From Cetobacterium somerae ATCC BAA-474 (GTDB taxonomy: Bacteria; Fusobacteriota; Fusobacteriia; Fusobacteriales; Fusobacteriaceae): a stretch of DNA of 64,000 nucleotides. The position numbers and the translations under genes are program-made. The notes beneath the pieces were generated by a model. That model was not told where the DNA came from, ran no database searches, and saw only the letters and a program-made list of their open reading frames with translations. Within the stretch, counting starts at the first letter, position 1; every line of letters starts with the position of its first letter. Location: positions 25,910-89,909 of the forward strand of contig NZ_KI518090.1 in assembly GCF_000479045.1 (NCBI RefSeq), read 5' to 3'. Below, in pieces: positions 55,229-63,968 of the stretch.

Positions 55229-57745
55229 ATGAGAAATACAAAATGGATATTTAAATCAGAAAATTTTAAAAGTGGAAATAACAATATAGATAAAGAGATA
55301 GAACAAATTTTATATAATAGAGGAATCCAATCAAAAGATGAAGTTGAATTTTTCATAAATGGAACACTAGAAAATTTAATGAACCCAAGTGATTTATCAG
55401 ATGTAGACAAAGGAGTAGAAAGAATATTAAAAGCTAAAGAAAATAATGAGACAATTTGGATATATGGTGATTATGATGTAGATGGAATAACATCAACATC
55501 CCTTTGTTATTTAGCACTGAAAGAGTTAGAGATTAATGTAAAGTACTATATTCCACTAAGAGATGAAGGGTATGGGTTAAATAAGGATGCTTTAAATTAT
55601 ATAAAGGAAGAGGGCGGAAATTTAATAATAACGGTTGATTGTGGAATCTCATCTATTTCTGAAGTTGAACATTGTAATGCTTTGGGCATGGATATGATTA
55701 TAACAGATCATCACGAGATAAATAATGAACTGCCTCCTGCTCATGCAATTATAAATCCCAAAAGAGAAGATAATAAAAACTCTTATAAATATTTTGCAGG
55801 AGTTGGAACAGCTTTTATGCTATTACTTGCTCTGTATAAAAAATTAGATAAAAAAAATGAAATATATAAATATTTAGATATAGTAGCTATTGGAACAATA
55901 GCTGATATAGTTCCATTGAAGGGAGAAAATAGACTTTTAGTTAAAAGAGGGTTAGAGCTTTTAAAAAGTAGTAAATGGCAAGGGCTAAATATGCTTATGA
56001 AGAGATTGTTTGAAAATCCTATAGATAAAAAATTCGATACATATGATGTTGGATTTATAATAGCTCCTATTTTTAATGCTGCTGGAAGATTAGAAGATGC
56101 TAAAATGGCAGTGGAACTTTTTGTTAGTAATTGTCATATAACATGCGACAAATTAATATATGAATTAATAAATAAAAATAGTGAGAGAAAAGAGATTCAA
56201 GAAGAAATTTTAAAAAAAGCTATAGATAAAATTGAAAATGAAAAATTAGATGAAAATAGTGTAATTGTTGTTGCAGAGAAAAAATTCCATCATGGAGTTA
56301 TAGGGATAGTAGCTTCAAAGATTCTAGATAGATATTACAAGCCTACTATTATTATGGAAATAAAGCCATTAGAAGGGATAGCAACAGCTTCATGCAGAAG
56401 TACAGAAGCTTTTAATATGATAGAAGCTTTAAATTCGATGAGAGATATCTTTATTAAATATGGTGGGCATGCAGGAGCGGCTGGTTTTTCTATTGCTATT
56501 GAAAATATAGAAGAGTTTTCAAAGAGAATAAATGAATATGCTGTTGAAAATTTAAATAGTGAGGATACAAAAAAACCTATAAAAATAGATTGTGAGCTTT
56601 CGATGATAAAAATATCTTTTGATTTAATGGATAAGTTATCTTTATTAGAACCATATGGTTTTGGAAATGCTTCACCAATGTTTGCGATTAGAAATTGTAA
56701 GTACACGAACTTTAGGGCTATTGGTAAAGAAAAAAATCATTTAATGATGGATTTAATAAAAAATGGAGTAGAAATGAAAAATTGCGTATGGTTTAATAGT
56801 GAAGATATGCTTGAAACTATACTTAATAATAAAGAGATTGACGTAGCTTTCAAACTTAAAATGGAGACATATAAAGATAAATACCAATATAAGATTTTTA
56901 TAGAAGATATAAAACCATCTAAAAAGATTATGAATGACATAAAGGATTTAGAAAGTTTATATAATTTGAAGTTTCCTATAAAATCTATTTTTTATACAAG
57001 AAGAGATTTGGAAAATGAAAAGTTAAATATTAGTTTTATTAATGAAGAAGTTTCTATTAATATTGGAAGAAATAGTATTGGGTTTTTAGATAATCAAACA
57101 AAATTAGTTTTAAAAAAATTGAATGATTATTACGGATATAAATTTAATGTTGAGATTGATAAAATAATAAGAAAAGATGAAAATTATAATGTTCATATTT
57201 GGATAGATAAAGATGATGAATTTAAAACTTTATCTTTTGAAACTGGAAAAATATTTAAAGAGATAAAAGAGTTTTTGATAGGAGATTTAGAGTATAATTC
57301 GTTACAAAAAAAAGTTTTAAAAACAATATTTAAAGATAAGAAAAATGTAGTTGTTAGTTGTAAACCAGGAAGAGGGATGGATACAGTTGTAAAAACAATA
57401 GAGATATATTATAAAATGCTTGGAAAAAAAGTGTTAATTGTAAAAGAAGGAGAGAGAAGAGAAGAGGGTTATGATTTTTATATCTATATGGGAAATGAAG
57501 TTTTAGAAGCGAGTAATTATAATTTGTTTATAACGAATAATAAGATTTATTGTGATACTTCTGAATATATAGAAGATGACTATAAAATTCCTTCAAATGT
57601 AGAAGTAGTTGATGCAGATGAGTTAGAATATCATGAAAATATTTTTAGTATAATGCTTCCGTTAAAAGATAAAAAAAGAATAATTGAGAGTATAAATAAA
57701 GGAGAAAAAATCTTTACTTCTGAAGATATAAAAATTATTTTATAA
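55229..57745 (+). CDS. recJ: Single-stranded-DNA-specific exonuclease RecJ, with extended C-terminus
   Basis: 838 aa. The catalytic core (1-560) has the DHH phosphoesterase motifs IYGDYDVDGITSTSL (near 85), ITVDCGISS, ITDHHEINN and, in DHHA1, KYGGHAGAAGFS (near 415), followed by an OB domain. Residues ~575-838 form an extra region that includes YNSLQKKVLKTIFKDKKNVVVSCKPGRGMDTVVKTIEIYY, a degenerate P-loop-like segment as in helicases but without the GKT/S lysine. Similar C-terminal RecJ_C regions occur in Firmicutes RecJ. RecJ degrades 5' ssDNA ends in repair. SD AAAGG precedes ATG, 20 nt after the SLT gene. Confidence 0.93.
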   Translation: MRNTKWIFKSENFKSGNNNIDKEIEQILYNRGIQSKDEVEFFINGTLENLMNPSDLSDVDKGVERILKAKENNETIWIYGDYDVDGITSTSLCYLALKELEINVKYYIPLRDEGYGLNKDALNYIKEEGGNLIITVDCGISSISEVEHCNALGMDMIITDHHEINNELPPAHAIINPKREDNKNSYKYFAGVGTAFMLLLALYKKLDKKNEIYKYLDIVAIGTIADIVPLKGENRLLVKRGLELLKSSKWQGLNMLMKRLFENPIDKKFDTYDVGFIIAPIFNAAGRLEDAKMAVELFVSNCHITCDKLIYELINKNSERKEIQEEILKKAIDKIENEKLDENSVIVVAEKKFHHGVIGIVASKILDRYYKPTIIMEIKPLEGIATASCRSTEAFNMIEALNSMRDIFIKYGGHAGAAGFSIAIENIEEFSKRINEYAVENLNSEDTKKPIKIDCELSMIKISFDLMDKLSLLEPYGFGNASPMFAIRNCKYTNFRAIGKEKNHLMMDLIKNGVEMKNCVWFNSEDMLETILNNKEIDVAFKLKMETYKDKYQYKIFIEDIKPSKKIMNDIKDLESLYNLKFPIKSIFYTRRDLENEKLNISFINEEVSINIGRNSIGFLDNQTKLVLKKLNDYYGYKFNVEIDKIIRKDENYNVHIWIDKDDEFKTLSFETGKIFKEIKEFLIGDLEYNSLQKKVLKTIFKDKKNVVVSCKPGRGMDTVVKTIEIYYKMLGKKVLIVKEGERREEGYDFYIYMGNEVLEASNYNLFITNNKIYCDTSEYIEDDYKIPSNVEVVDADELEYHENIFSIMLPLKDKKRIIESINKGEKIFTSEDIKIIL

Positions 57746-57784
57746 AAAGAAATTATTAAAGTAGGAAAGTTCATAAAAAAATAG

Positions 57785-57818
57785 AAAAAACAGGAAGAGA
57801 ACGATTTTCCTGTTTTTT
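57785..57818 (+). terminator. Intrinsic terminator after recJ
   Basis: AAAAAACAGGAA (57785-57796), 10-nt loop, TTCCTGTTTTTT (57807-57818). Confidence 0.92.
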
Positions 57819-57819
57819 G

Positions 57820-57847
57820 TTTACTAAAGAATAAAAAATGATATTAG
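57820..57847 (+). promoter_or_regulatory. Possible promoter of adiA
   Basis: TTTACT (57820-57825), 16-bp spacer, TATTAG (57842-57847) with TGA extension; directly follows the recJ terminator. Confidence 0.45.
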
Positions 57848-57879
57848 AAATTTATTTGGATAAAAGGAGAGTAAATTTT

Positions 57880-60171
57880 ATGAAAAAAATAGTTTATGGA
57901 GATGGAAGCAAAGTTGTACTATTTAAAGAGGGCATTAAAGAGGGAACAGAGATTGGAAATAGAATTGAAGAATTAGTAGATGAAATAAAAAGAAGATGTA
58001 TGGGGGTTTATACTTCAGAATCATATGAGGATTTAGAGGATGTAGTAACATATGACAAGGGGATAGATTGCTTGTTATTATCTTGGCCAAATAATAGAGA
58101 AGAAAAAGAAGCTGTAGATGTTATAAATAAGTTACATGAAAGTCAAGAGGGTGTACCTGTATTTTTATTAACACACAAAGCTGATGCTTTAGAAAATTTA
58201 AGTAGAGAAGTTTATGAACATGTAGAAGAGATAATTTGGATTTTACAAGAAGAGATAGGATTTCTAGGAGAGAGAATTCAAAGGGCAGTAGAGAGATATA
58301 ATGATAATTTACTACCTCCATTGACAAAAGCTGTATTTAACTATAATAAAGTAGCTGAGTATTCATGGGCTGCTCCTGGGCATCAAGGAGGAGTTGGATT
58401 TACTAAAACAGCTTTAGGAAGAAGATTTTTTGATTTTTATGATGAAAATTTATTTAGATCAGATACAGGAATAGAAAGAACATCTATAGGGTCATTATTA
58501 GATCATACCGGAGCATTTTTAGAGGGTGAGAAACTAGCAGCAAAAGTATTTGGAGCTGATAGATCATATAATGTTCTTGTTGGAACCTCTGGTTCTAATA
58601 GAACAATAATGCAAGGTGTTTTAACAGATGAAGATATAGCTTTAGTGGATAGAAATTGTCATAAGTCTATTGAGCAAGGGTTAATAATAACAGGTGCAAA
58701 ACCAGTTTATATGAAACCAACAAGAAATAGATATGGAATAATCGGACCGATATTACCAAATGAAATGAAAAAAGAAGAGGTTATTAAAAAAATAGGTGAA
58801 AGTCCATTAGTTCCTGAAAAGATGAAATCACAAAATCCAATCTATTCAGTTGTAACAAACTGTACTTATGATGGAGTTTGTTACAATGCAATGAAGGTAG
58901 AGGATTTATTTCAACCGTATATAGAGAGAATACATTTTGACGAAGCTTGGTATGGATATGCTAGATTTAATGAAATGTATAAAAATCACTATGCAATGAG
59001 AGGAGAAGCTAAAGATTATAAAGGTAATGCAACAGTATTTGCAACACATTCAACTCATAAATTATTGAACGCTTTATCTCAAGCCTCATATGTACATATG
59101 AGAAAAGGAAAAAATCCTATAATAGAGGAACGTTTTAATCAGGCTTATATGATGCATGCGACAACTTCACCTCTTTATGCAATTGCAGTATCGAATGAAG
59201 TTGGAGCAGCAATGATGCAAGGTAAAACAGGTAAATTTTTAACAGATGAGGTATTAAAAGAAGCTATTGATTTTAGAAAAATGGTAGGGAAATATCATAA
59301 AGAATATGGACAAGAAGGAGAATGGTTCTTTAAACCTTGGAATGCTGAAACAGTAAAGGATCCAAAAACAGGAAAAGTTTATAATTTTGAAGATGCTCCA
59401 ACAGAGTTATTAATGACAGAACAATCTTGTTGGAGAATGGATCCAAAAGATACATGGCATGGATTCCAAGGGTTACCTGAGGATTGGGCAATGTTAGATC
59501 CGATAAAAGTAAGCATTTTAGCTCCTGGAATGAATGAAGATGGAGAATTAGCAGAAAAAGGAGTTCCAGCTCAATTGATTTCGTATTATTTTTCAAAATA
59601 CGGTGTAGTTCCAACAAGAACAACTGATTTCCAAATAATGTTCTTATTCTCGATGGGAATCAGTAAAGGTAAATGGGGAACATTATTAGACTTATTAGTT
59701 TCATTTAAAAGAGAATATGATAATAATACTCCATTAAGAAAGATATTCCCAGAATTGGTTGAAGGAAGGGAAGAGAGATACGGAGATTTAGGAATGAAAG
59801 ATTTGGGAGATGAAATCTTCCAATATCTAAAAGAACATAATTTAGGAAAATACTTAAATGAAGCTTATTCAGGGTTGCCAGAGCAAGTTATGAGTCCTAG
59901 AGAAGCATATAATAAAATAGTTAAAAATGAAGTAGAACTTGTTCCTGCCAAAGAGCTTGAAGGAAGAGTGGCAGCAAATGCTGTAATACCATATCCACCT
60001 GGAATTCCAATGTTAATGTCAGGAGAAAGTTTTGGTGCAGCGGATAGTGCTCAAATATCTTATTTAAGAGCTCTAACTACATGGGATAAGCAATTCCCAG
60101 GATTTGAACATGAAACAGAGGGTACGGCAGTGATAGGTGGAGAATATCATGTTCTTTGTGTAAAGAAATAA
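57880..60171 (+). CDS. adiA: Acid-inducible-type arginine decarboxylase (AdiA)
   Basis: 763 aa from ATG 57880, with AGGAG 10 nt upstream; 14 in-frame codons before it lack a site. Strikingly close to E. coli AdiA (about 756 aa): shared runs include YSWAAPGHQGGVGFTKT, GIERTSIGSLLDHTGAF, VGTSGSNRTIMQ, DRNCHKSIEQGL, NCTYDGVCYNA, HFDEAWYGYARFN and HSTHKLLNALSQAS, where Lys is the PLP-binding residue. The N-terminal wing domain, PLP core and C-terminal domain are complete. It converts arginine to agmatine and CO2, consuming a proton. No arginine/agmatine antiporter gene adjoins; an HdeD-like membrane protein follows. Lysine or ornithine specificity is unlikely given the match to AdiA. Confidence 0.93.
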   Translation: MKKIVYGDGSKVVLFKEGIKEGTEIGNRIEELVDEIKRRCMGVYTSESYEDLEDVVTYDKGIDCLLLSWPNNREEKEAVDVINKLHESQEGVPVFLLTHKADALENLSREVYEHVEEIIWILQEEIGFLGERIQRAVERYNDNLLPPLTKAVFNYNKVAEYSWAAPGHQGGVGFTKTALGRRFFDFYDENLFRSDTGIERTSIGSLLDHTGAFLEGEKLAAKVFGADRSYNVLVGTSGSNRTIMQGVLTDEDIALVDRNCHKSIEQGLIITGAKPVYMKPTRNRYGIIGPILPNEMKKEEVIKKIGESPLVPEKMKSQNPIYSVVTNCTYDGVCYNAMKVEDLFQPYIERIHFDEAWYGYARFNEMYKNHYAMRGEAKDYKGNATVFATHSTHKLLNALSQASYVHMRKGKNPIIEERFNQAYMMHATTSPLYAIAVSNEVGAAMMQGKTGKFLTDEVLKEAIDFRKMVGKYHKEYGQEGEWFFKPWNAETVKDPKTGKVYNFEDAPTELLMTEQSCWRMDPKDTWHGFQGLPEDWAMLDPIKVSILAPGMNEDGELAEKGVPAQLISYYFSKYGVVPTRTTDFQIMFLFSMGISKGKWGTLLDLLVSFKREYDNNTPLRKIFPELVEGREERYGDLGMKDLGDEIFQYLKEHNLGKYLNEAYSGLPEQVMSPREAYNKIVKNEVELVPAKELEGRVAANAVIPYPPGIPMLMSGESFGAADSAQISYLRALTTWDKQFPGFEHETEGTAVIGGEYHVLCVKK

Positions 60172-60188
60172 AAAATGGCGGTGAGACC

Positions 60189-60890
60189 ATGTATAAAGAG
60201 TTAACTACAAAAATAAGAAAGGCTTTAAGGGAACAGTGGTTTTATCATATAATAGTTGGTATGATATTTCTAGTTTACGTTGCTATAGTAGTAATTGGGA
60301 ATGGAATATTTTTAGATGATGTAGTAAAAATTTTAGGGTTCTTATTTCTTTTGACAGGAATAGGAAACTTGATTTATTCTTTTTCTGGAATAGGAGAAAA
60401 AGGGTTCCATTGGGGTGAAATATTCTTTTGGGGAATACTTGAATCTTTTTCTGGATTTTTACTTCTCTCAAATAAACTTTTAATAGCAGAAAGAAATTTG
60501 ATAGAAGAGGTCAGTTTAGCAATAGAAAAAGTTACTGCTACAAGAGTGGAGCTTCAAGGTTATATAGTAATATTTTATATAGGAACATTTTTAACCTTTA
60601 GAGGCATAAGTCATATTGTAACTAAAATTTACGAACCAGAAGGAATAACTCATAATAAAACTTTAATAGTAATAAAAAGAGTGTTGATTTTAGATGGTTT
60701 TGTAGACTTTATATTTGGAATAGTAGTGACATTAAGTATGTATCTAGCTCAAGGAATATTTTATTACATTCTATTAATATATATATTAATAACATCGATA
60801 TTAACAATTACATTTGGTTTAGCATCGAAATATTCTCTAAAAATTGAAAAATTAGAAGAAGAAAAAGAGATAAAAGAAGCAAATAATTAA
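60189..60890 (+). CDS. HdeD/DUF308-like membrane protein
   Basis: 233 aa from ATG 60189 (GGCGGTGAG upstream), 17 nt after adiA. Six predicted membrane segments (about 19-42, 46-67, 75-95, 118-140, 155-178, 184-205) and a charged Glu/Lys tail. Short lines such as HIIVGMIFLVYVAIVVIGNGIF and KILGFLFLLTGIGNLIYSFSG fit the DUF308/HdeD group, which in E. coli includes an acid-resistance membrane protein. The position behind adiA supports an acid-stress role, by context. Ends at a long bidirectional terminator. Confidence 0.72.
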   Translation: MYKELTTKIRKALREQWFYHIIVGMIFLVYVAIVVIGNGIFLDDVVKILGFLFLLTGIGNLIYSFSGIGEKGFHWGEIFFWGILESFSGFLLLSNKLLIAERNLIEEVSLAIEKVTATRVELQGYIVIFYIGTFLTFRGISHIVTKIYEPEGITHNKTLIVIKRVLILDGFVDFIFGIVVTLSMYLAQGIFYYILLIYILITSILTITFGLASKYSLKIEKLEEEKEIKEANN

Positions 60891-60892
60891 AT

Positions 60893-60938
60893 AAAACCAT
60901 GGGATGAAATTATTAAGAATTTCATCTCATGGTTTTTT
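60893..60938. terminator. Long bidirectional terminator (adiA unit / tetR)
   Basis: A 19-bp stem: 60893-60911 pairs with 60918-60936 (one G-U pair), 6-nt loop, A run before and T run after. It stops both the plus adiA unit and the minus tetR transcript. Confidence 0.95.
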
Positions 60939-60946
60939 ATTAAAGT

Positions 60947-61522
60947 CTATTTATTTTTTGAATTAAAGTCATCTAACTTCTTGTAAAGCATTACAGCAGC
61001 ACTGTTTAAAAGCTTATCTTTGATGAAGTCATTTGTAGGATTCTCAAAATAATCTGTTGCAATGAGTGTAGCTAAACCATGTCCAAATAACCAACAATCT
61101 AAAAAAAGGTCGTGTTTAAATTCAGTTGGTAAATTTTCAAATCTCTCATCCTTTTCCATTTCAACTTTCATAAGATCTCTGAATTTTTTTAAGAGATTAC
61201 CATATGAATTATCTCTAAGAAATATTGACTTAAATAGTTGTTTCTCTTCTCTTGCAAATGCACAAAGTCCGATACCACTATTAAGGAAGACCATATCAGT
61301 TTCTGGTCTAATTACATACTCTAAGAAAATTTTCTTGGCTCTTTCTATAAGTTCTGTTTTTAACTCATCCATAGAAGAGTAACAGCTATAGATTGGAGCT
61401 GGAGAACAGTTTAAAGCTTTAGCTAAATTTCTTGCAGTAATGTCATCTAAACCGTGTTTTTCAAACATTTCAAAAGCTTTTTCATGTATTTGTTCTCTTT
61501 TAAAAATTGCTTTTTTGGGCAT
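60947..61522 (-). CDS. TetR/AcrR family transcriptional regulator
   Basis: 191 aa. The N-terminal helix-turn-helix contains FEKHGLDDITARNLAKALNCSPAPIYSCYSSMDELKTELI (residues ~18-57), typical of TetR except for PAPIYSCYSS in the recognition helix. The ligand-binding C-terminus (60-191) has several aromatic and hydrophobic residues. It is the second gene of a unit with the FadL-type porin (23-nt gap), so it probably regulates that unit through the ATTAC/GTAAT motifs at 62873-62916. SD AGGAGG precedes its ATG. Confidence 0.9.
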   Translation of the reverse strand: MPKKAIFKREQIHEKAFEMFEKHGLDDITARNLAKALNCSPAPIYSCYSSMDELKTELIERAKKIFLEYVIRPETDMVFLNSGIGLCAFAREEKQLFKSIFLRDNSYGNLLKKFRDLMKVEMEKDERFENLPTEFKHDLFLDCWLFGHGLATLIATDYFENPTNDFIKDKLLNSAAVMLYKKLDDFNSKNK

Positions 61523-61545
61523 TAATTCCTCCTAAATTTTATAAA

Positions 61546-62844
61546 TTAAAACTTTTTTACAAAGTTGATACCTATACTAGATATCTCTTTTTCATATTTT
61601 ATATCATTAACTGTTCTTGAATCATAAATATAATGATTGAAAGCAACAGTCCATTCTATAGTTTCGTTAGGTCTGTATTTAACTCCTGTTCCTAACATTG
61701 TAGAGTTTAAAGCGTATTCAGTAGCTGCGAAACTCTTATCAGGAGCTCCTGTATCAGCATAGTTAAATCCAACAAGCCAAGCGATTTGTGGAGTGAACCA
61801 GTACTCAGATCCAACAGATATCTCCCATCCGTTTTTATAGTCTACATTAGTTTTCCCTATTCTATCCATAGTAGCTGACTCATTGAAGTAGTAGTTACCA
61901 CCTACGAAAGTAGTCCATTGTTCTGTAACTTTATACGACGCTCCTAGAGCAGCTAAAGCAGGTAAATCTCTTCTAAGTTTTTCTCCATCTTTATAAACAG
62001 GATATAGTCCTAAAAGTGCATCTGATACACCTATACCAAGAGCTCCTTTTGTAGAATCTGAAATATCAGATTTAGTTTTAAACTTTAATTTTACTTTAGT
62101 ATCATATCTAAATCCAATGTTTAATCTGTCATTTGGTGCATAGTTTAGACCAAACTGTCCACCAAATCCATAAGCTTCTCTTTCAGAATCGATTGATGCA
62201 TCACCTTTATTTAAAGCGTTTTTACCAAAGTCATCAGGCTTTCCAGTTAAAAGAAGTAAAGGGATAGATGTCTTTAAAGTAGTATCTGCTTTTAAAGTTC
62301 TTTTACCATAAACTCCTCTAACTGCTAATGAAGCTGACCATTTATCAGTTAAGTTAAAAGCTTTTCCTAAAGTAGTTTGAGCATATGCATTAGAACCTTT
62401 AACATTTGTTCCAGTTAGTAAATCGTTAAAATTCATTTTTCCAGGAACAACATCAGGTAAAGGAATACTATCTTTATATTCTAACTCAGCTCCACCTCCA
62501 ACTGCTCCCATTGTCCAGAAGTAAGCTCCATCATCTGTCTTCTTATAAAGAGCAAAGTTAGGTATGGGTGAAGAAAGGTTAGTTGAAAAATCTCTTCCTC
62601 CTTGGCTCATATTTTGGTCACCAAAGGCATACTGAATTCCACCAACAATGTAAGTTCCGTTTTCTAATCTCATTAAACCAGCCGGGTTGAAATAAACCGT
62701 AGATCCTACGTTTATAGCACCTTGTTGTGCTGGATTCCCACCGTATTCAGCTGAGTAGTTTTGAATATGATCTATAGATGCTCCCATAGTAGAAACACTT
62801 AAACTAGCTATTAAAGCTAGTAACGATAATTTAAATCTGTTCAT
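61546..62844 (-). CDS. OmpP1/FadL/TodX-type outer-membrane transporter
   Basis: 432 aa from ATG 62844 (AGGGAGGAT 8-16 nt upstream); 17 codons further upstream belong to the leader. Signal peptide MNRFKLSLLALIASLSVSTMGA. The N-terminal plug region contains IDHIQNYSAEYGGNPAQQGAINVGSTVYFNPAGLMRL, the FadL hallmark with NPA and the YFNPAGL motif. The remainder is a beta-barrel, ending EKEISSIGINFVKKF with terminal Phe. Family members take up hydrophobic compounds such as fatty acids. Substrate here is unknown. It is followed by a TetR gene in the same unit. Confidence 0.9.
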   Translation of the reverse strand: MNRFKLSLLALIASLSVSTMGASIDHIQNYSAEYGGNPAQQGAINVGSTVYFNPAGLMRLENGTYIVGGIQYAFGDQNMSQGGRDFSTNLSSPIPNFALYKKTDDGAYFWTMGAVGGGAELEYKDSIPLPDVVPGKMNFNDLLTGTNVKGSNAYAQTTLGKAFNLTDKWSASLAVRGVYGKRTLKADTTLKTSIPLLLLTGKPDDFGKNALNKGDASIDSEREAYGFGGQFGLNYAPNDRLNIGFRYDTKVKLKFKTKSDISDSTKGALGIGVSDALLGLYPVYKDGEKLRRDLPALAALGASYKVTEQWTTFVGGNYYFNESATMDRIGKTNVDYKNGWEISVGSEYWFTPQIAWLVGFNYADTGAPDKSFAATEYALNSTMLGTGVKYRPNETIEWTVAFNHYIYDSRTVNDIKYEKEISSIGINFVKKF

Positions 62845-62872
62845 TAATATAATCCTCCCTAGTATTTTAACA

Positions 62873-62886
62873 ATTACTAGTGTAAT
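62873..62886 (-). promoter_or_regulatory. Operator-like inverted repeat at the fadL/tetR promoter
   Basis: ATTAC-TAGT-GTAAT, a perfect 5-bp inverted repeat with 4-nt spacer, overlapping the -10 and the predicted start. A related copy ATTACAAGTGT lies at 62906-62916 over the -35, 33 bp away (about three helical turns). Confidence 0.55.
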
Positions 62887-62912
62887 ATAACACATGTTTT
62901 TAAAAATTACAA
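62884..62912 (-). promoter_or_regulatory. Promoter of the fadL-type/tetR unit
   Basis: Minus strand: TTGTAA (62912-62907), 17-bp spacer, TATATT (62889-62884) with TGT extension. The -35 lies inside the last codons of folA. Confidence 0.65.
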
Positions 62913-63388
62913 GTGTTTTTTATGTAGTGTATATAGATGAAATCTTTGAATTCTCTTGTGTTAGCTATATAGAAATTAGAAGTATTTATTTCAGGAAAAA
63001 AGGTATCTCCAAAAAACTTACCTTTAATATAAGAGAAATGAAATTCGTTAATTAATGGTAAAAAATATTCATAGATAGTTTTTCCACCAATAATAAAAAT
63101 TTTTTTGTTAGTAATTTTTTGTAAAGATAACGCTTTTTTTAAAGCGTTATCTGGGCAGTTAAATATTTGGATATCTTTGTGAAAAAAATTCTTATCCTTA
63201 GTCAAAACAAAATTGATTCTATTTGGAAGAGGTCTTCCAATTGATTGGAAAGTTTTTCTTCCCATAATTACAATGCTATTACTAGTAATTTCTTTAAAAA
63301 GATTTAGGTCTTCAGGAATATCCCAAGGCATACAATTGTTGTTACCAATTAAATTGTTTTCATCCATTGCTACGATGAGTGAAAGCAT
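62900..63388 (-). CDS. folA: Dihydrofolate reductase
   Basis: 162 aa, normal length. Starts LSLIVAMDENNLIGNNNCMPWDIPEDLNLFKEIT with the active-site Asp-like residue after MPW; NADPH-binding VIMGRKTFQSIGRPLPNRINFVLTKD and IFIIGGKTIYEYFLPLINEFHFSYI follow. It reduces dihydrofolate to tetrahydrofolate, complementing folD. SD AGGAGAG precedes its ATG; 2 nt after the trmL stop. Its 3' end overlaps the promoter of the porin unit. Confidence 0.96.
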   Translation of the reverse strand: MLSLIVAMDENNLIGNNNCMPWDIPEDLNLFKEITSNSIVIMGRKTFQSIGRPLPNRINFVLTKDKNFFHKDIQIFNCPDNALKKALSLQKITNKKIFIIGGKTIYEYFLPLINEFHFSYIKGKFFGDTFFPEINTSNFYIANTREFKDFIYIHYIKNTCNF

Positions 63389-63390
63389 TC

Positions 63391-63849
63391 TTACTCTCCT
63401 AAATCAAAATTATTTTGTCTTAATGCTTCATAAAGAACTATAGCGGCAGAATTTGATAGATTAAGAGATCTACCCATTTTAATCATTGGAATAGTTATAC
63501 AAGTTTCTTTATTAGCTTCTCTAATTTCTGCAGGAATTCCTCTAGACTCAGGACCGAAAACAATAAAATCATTTGGATTATATTTTACATCTGAATATTT
63601 TTGTGTAGTTTTAGTAGTAGCAAAATAAAAATTAGATTCAGGGTAAGCTGCTCTTAACTCTTCATAATTTTCCCATACCTTTAAATCGATCAATTCCCAG
63701 TAGTCAAGACCAGATCTTTTAATTTGTTTTTCATCTAAAGAAAACCCTAAAGGTTTAATTAAGTGTAGTGTTGTATTTGTAAGAACACAACTTCTTCCGA
63801 TATTACCTGTATTATAAGGAATTTCAGGTTCCATTAGTACTATATTCAT
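63391..63849 (-). CDS. trmL: tRNA (cytidine/uridine34-2'-O)-methyltransferase TrmL
   Basis: 152 aa SPOUT methyltransferase. NIVLMEPEIPYNTGNIGRSCVLTNTTLHLIKPLGFSLDEKQIKRSGLDYWE is the family N-terminus; FIVFGPESRGIPAEIRE and RSLNLSNSAAIVLYEALRQ form the SAM knot. It methylates the wobble ribose of some leucine tRNAs. SD TAGGAGGAT lies before the ATG. First gene of its unit. Confidence 0.94.
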   Translation of the reverse strand: MNIVLMEPEIPYNTGNIGRSCVLTNTTLHLIKPLGFSLDEKQIKRSGLDYWELIDLKVWENYEELRAAYPESNFYFATTKTTQKYSDVKYNPNDFIVFGPESRGIPAEIREANKETCITIPMIKMGRSLNLSNSAAIVLYEALRQNNFDLGE

Positions 63850-63933
63850 AAAATCCTCCTAAAAAATAATATATATTAAAAATATATGTAATTTTATCAT
63901 AAAAGTAATTATAAAACAAAATAAAAAAAGTTG

Positions 63934-63962
63934 TTGACTTAGTTTAAAAGTTATGGTACTAT
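63934..63962 (+). promoter_or_regulatory. Promoter at window end
   Basis: TTGACT (63934-63939), 17-bp spacer, TACTAT (63957-63962) with TGG extension. A second -10 option, TATAAT at 63960-63965, would give a 20-bp spacer. Confidence 0.65.
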
Positions 63963-63968
63963 AATTTC

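Noticed and set aside
54982..55410. 142-aa minus-strand frame across the SLT-recJ junction
   Set aside because: Antisense to two well-supported genes; composition Leu/Phe/Tyr typical of a shadow.
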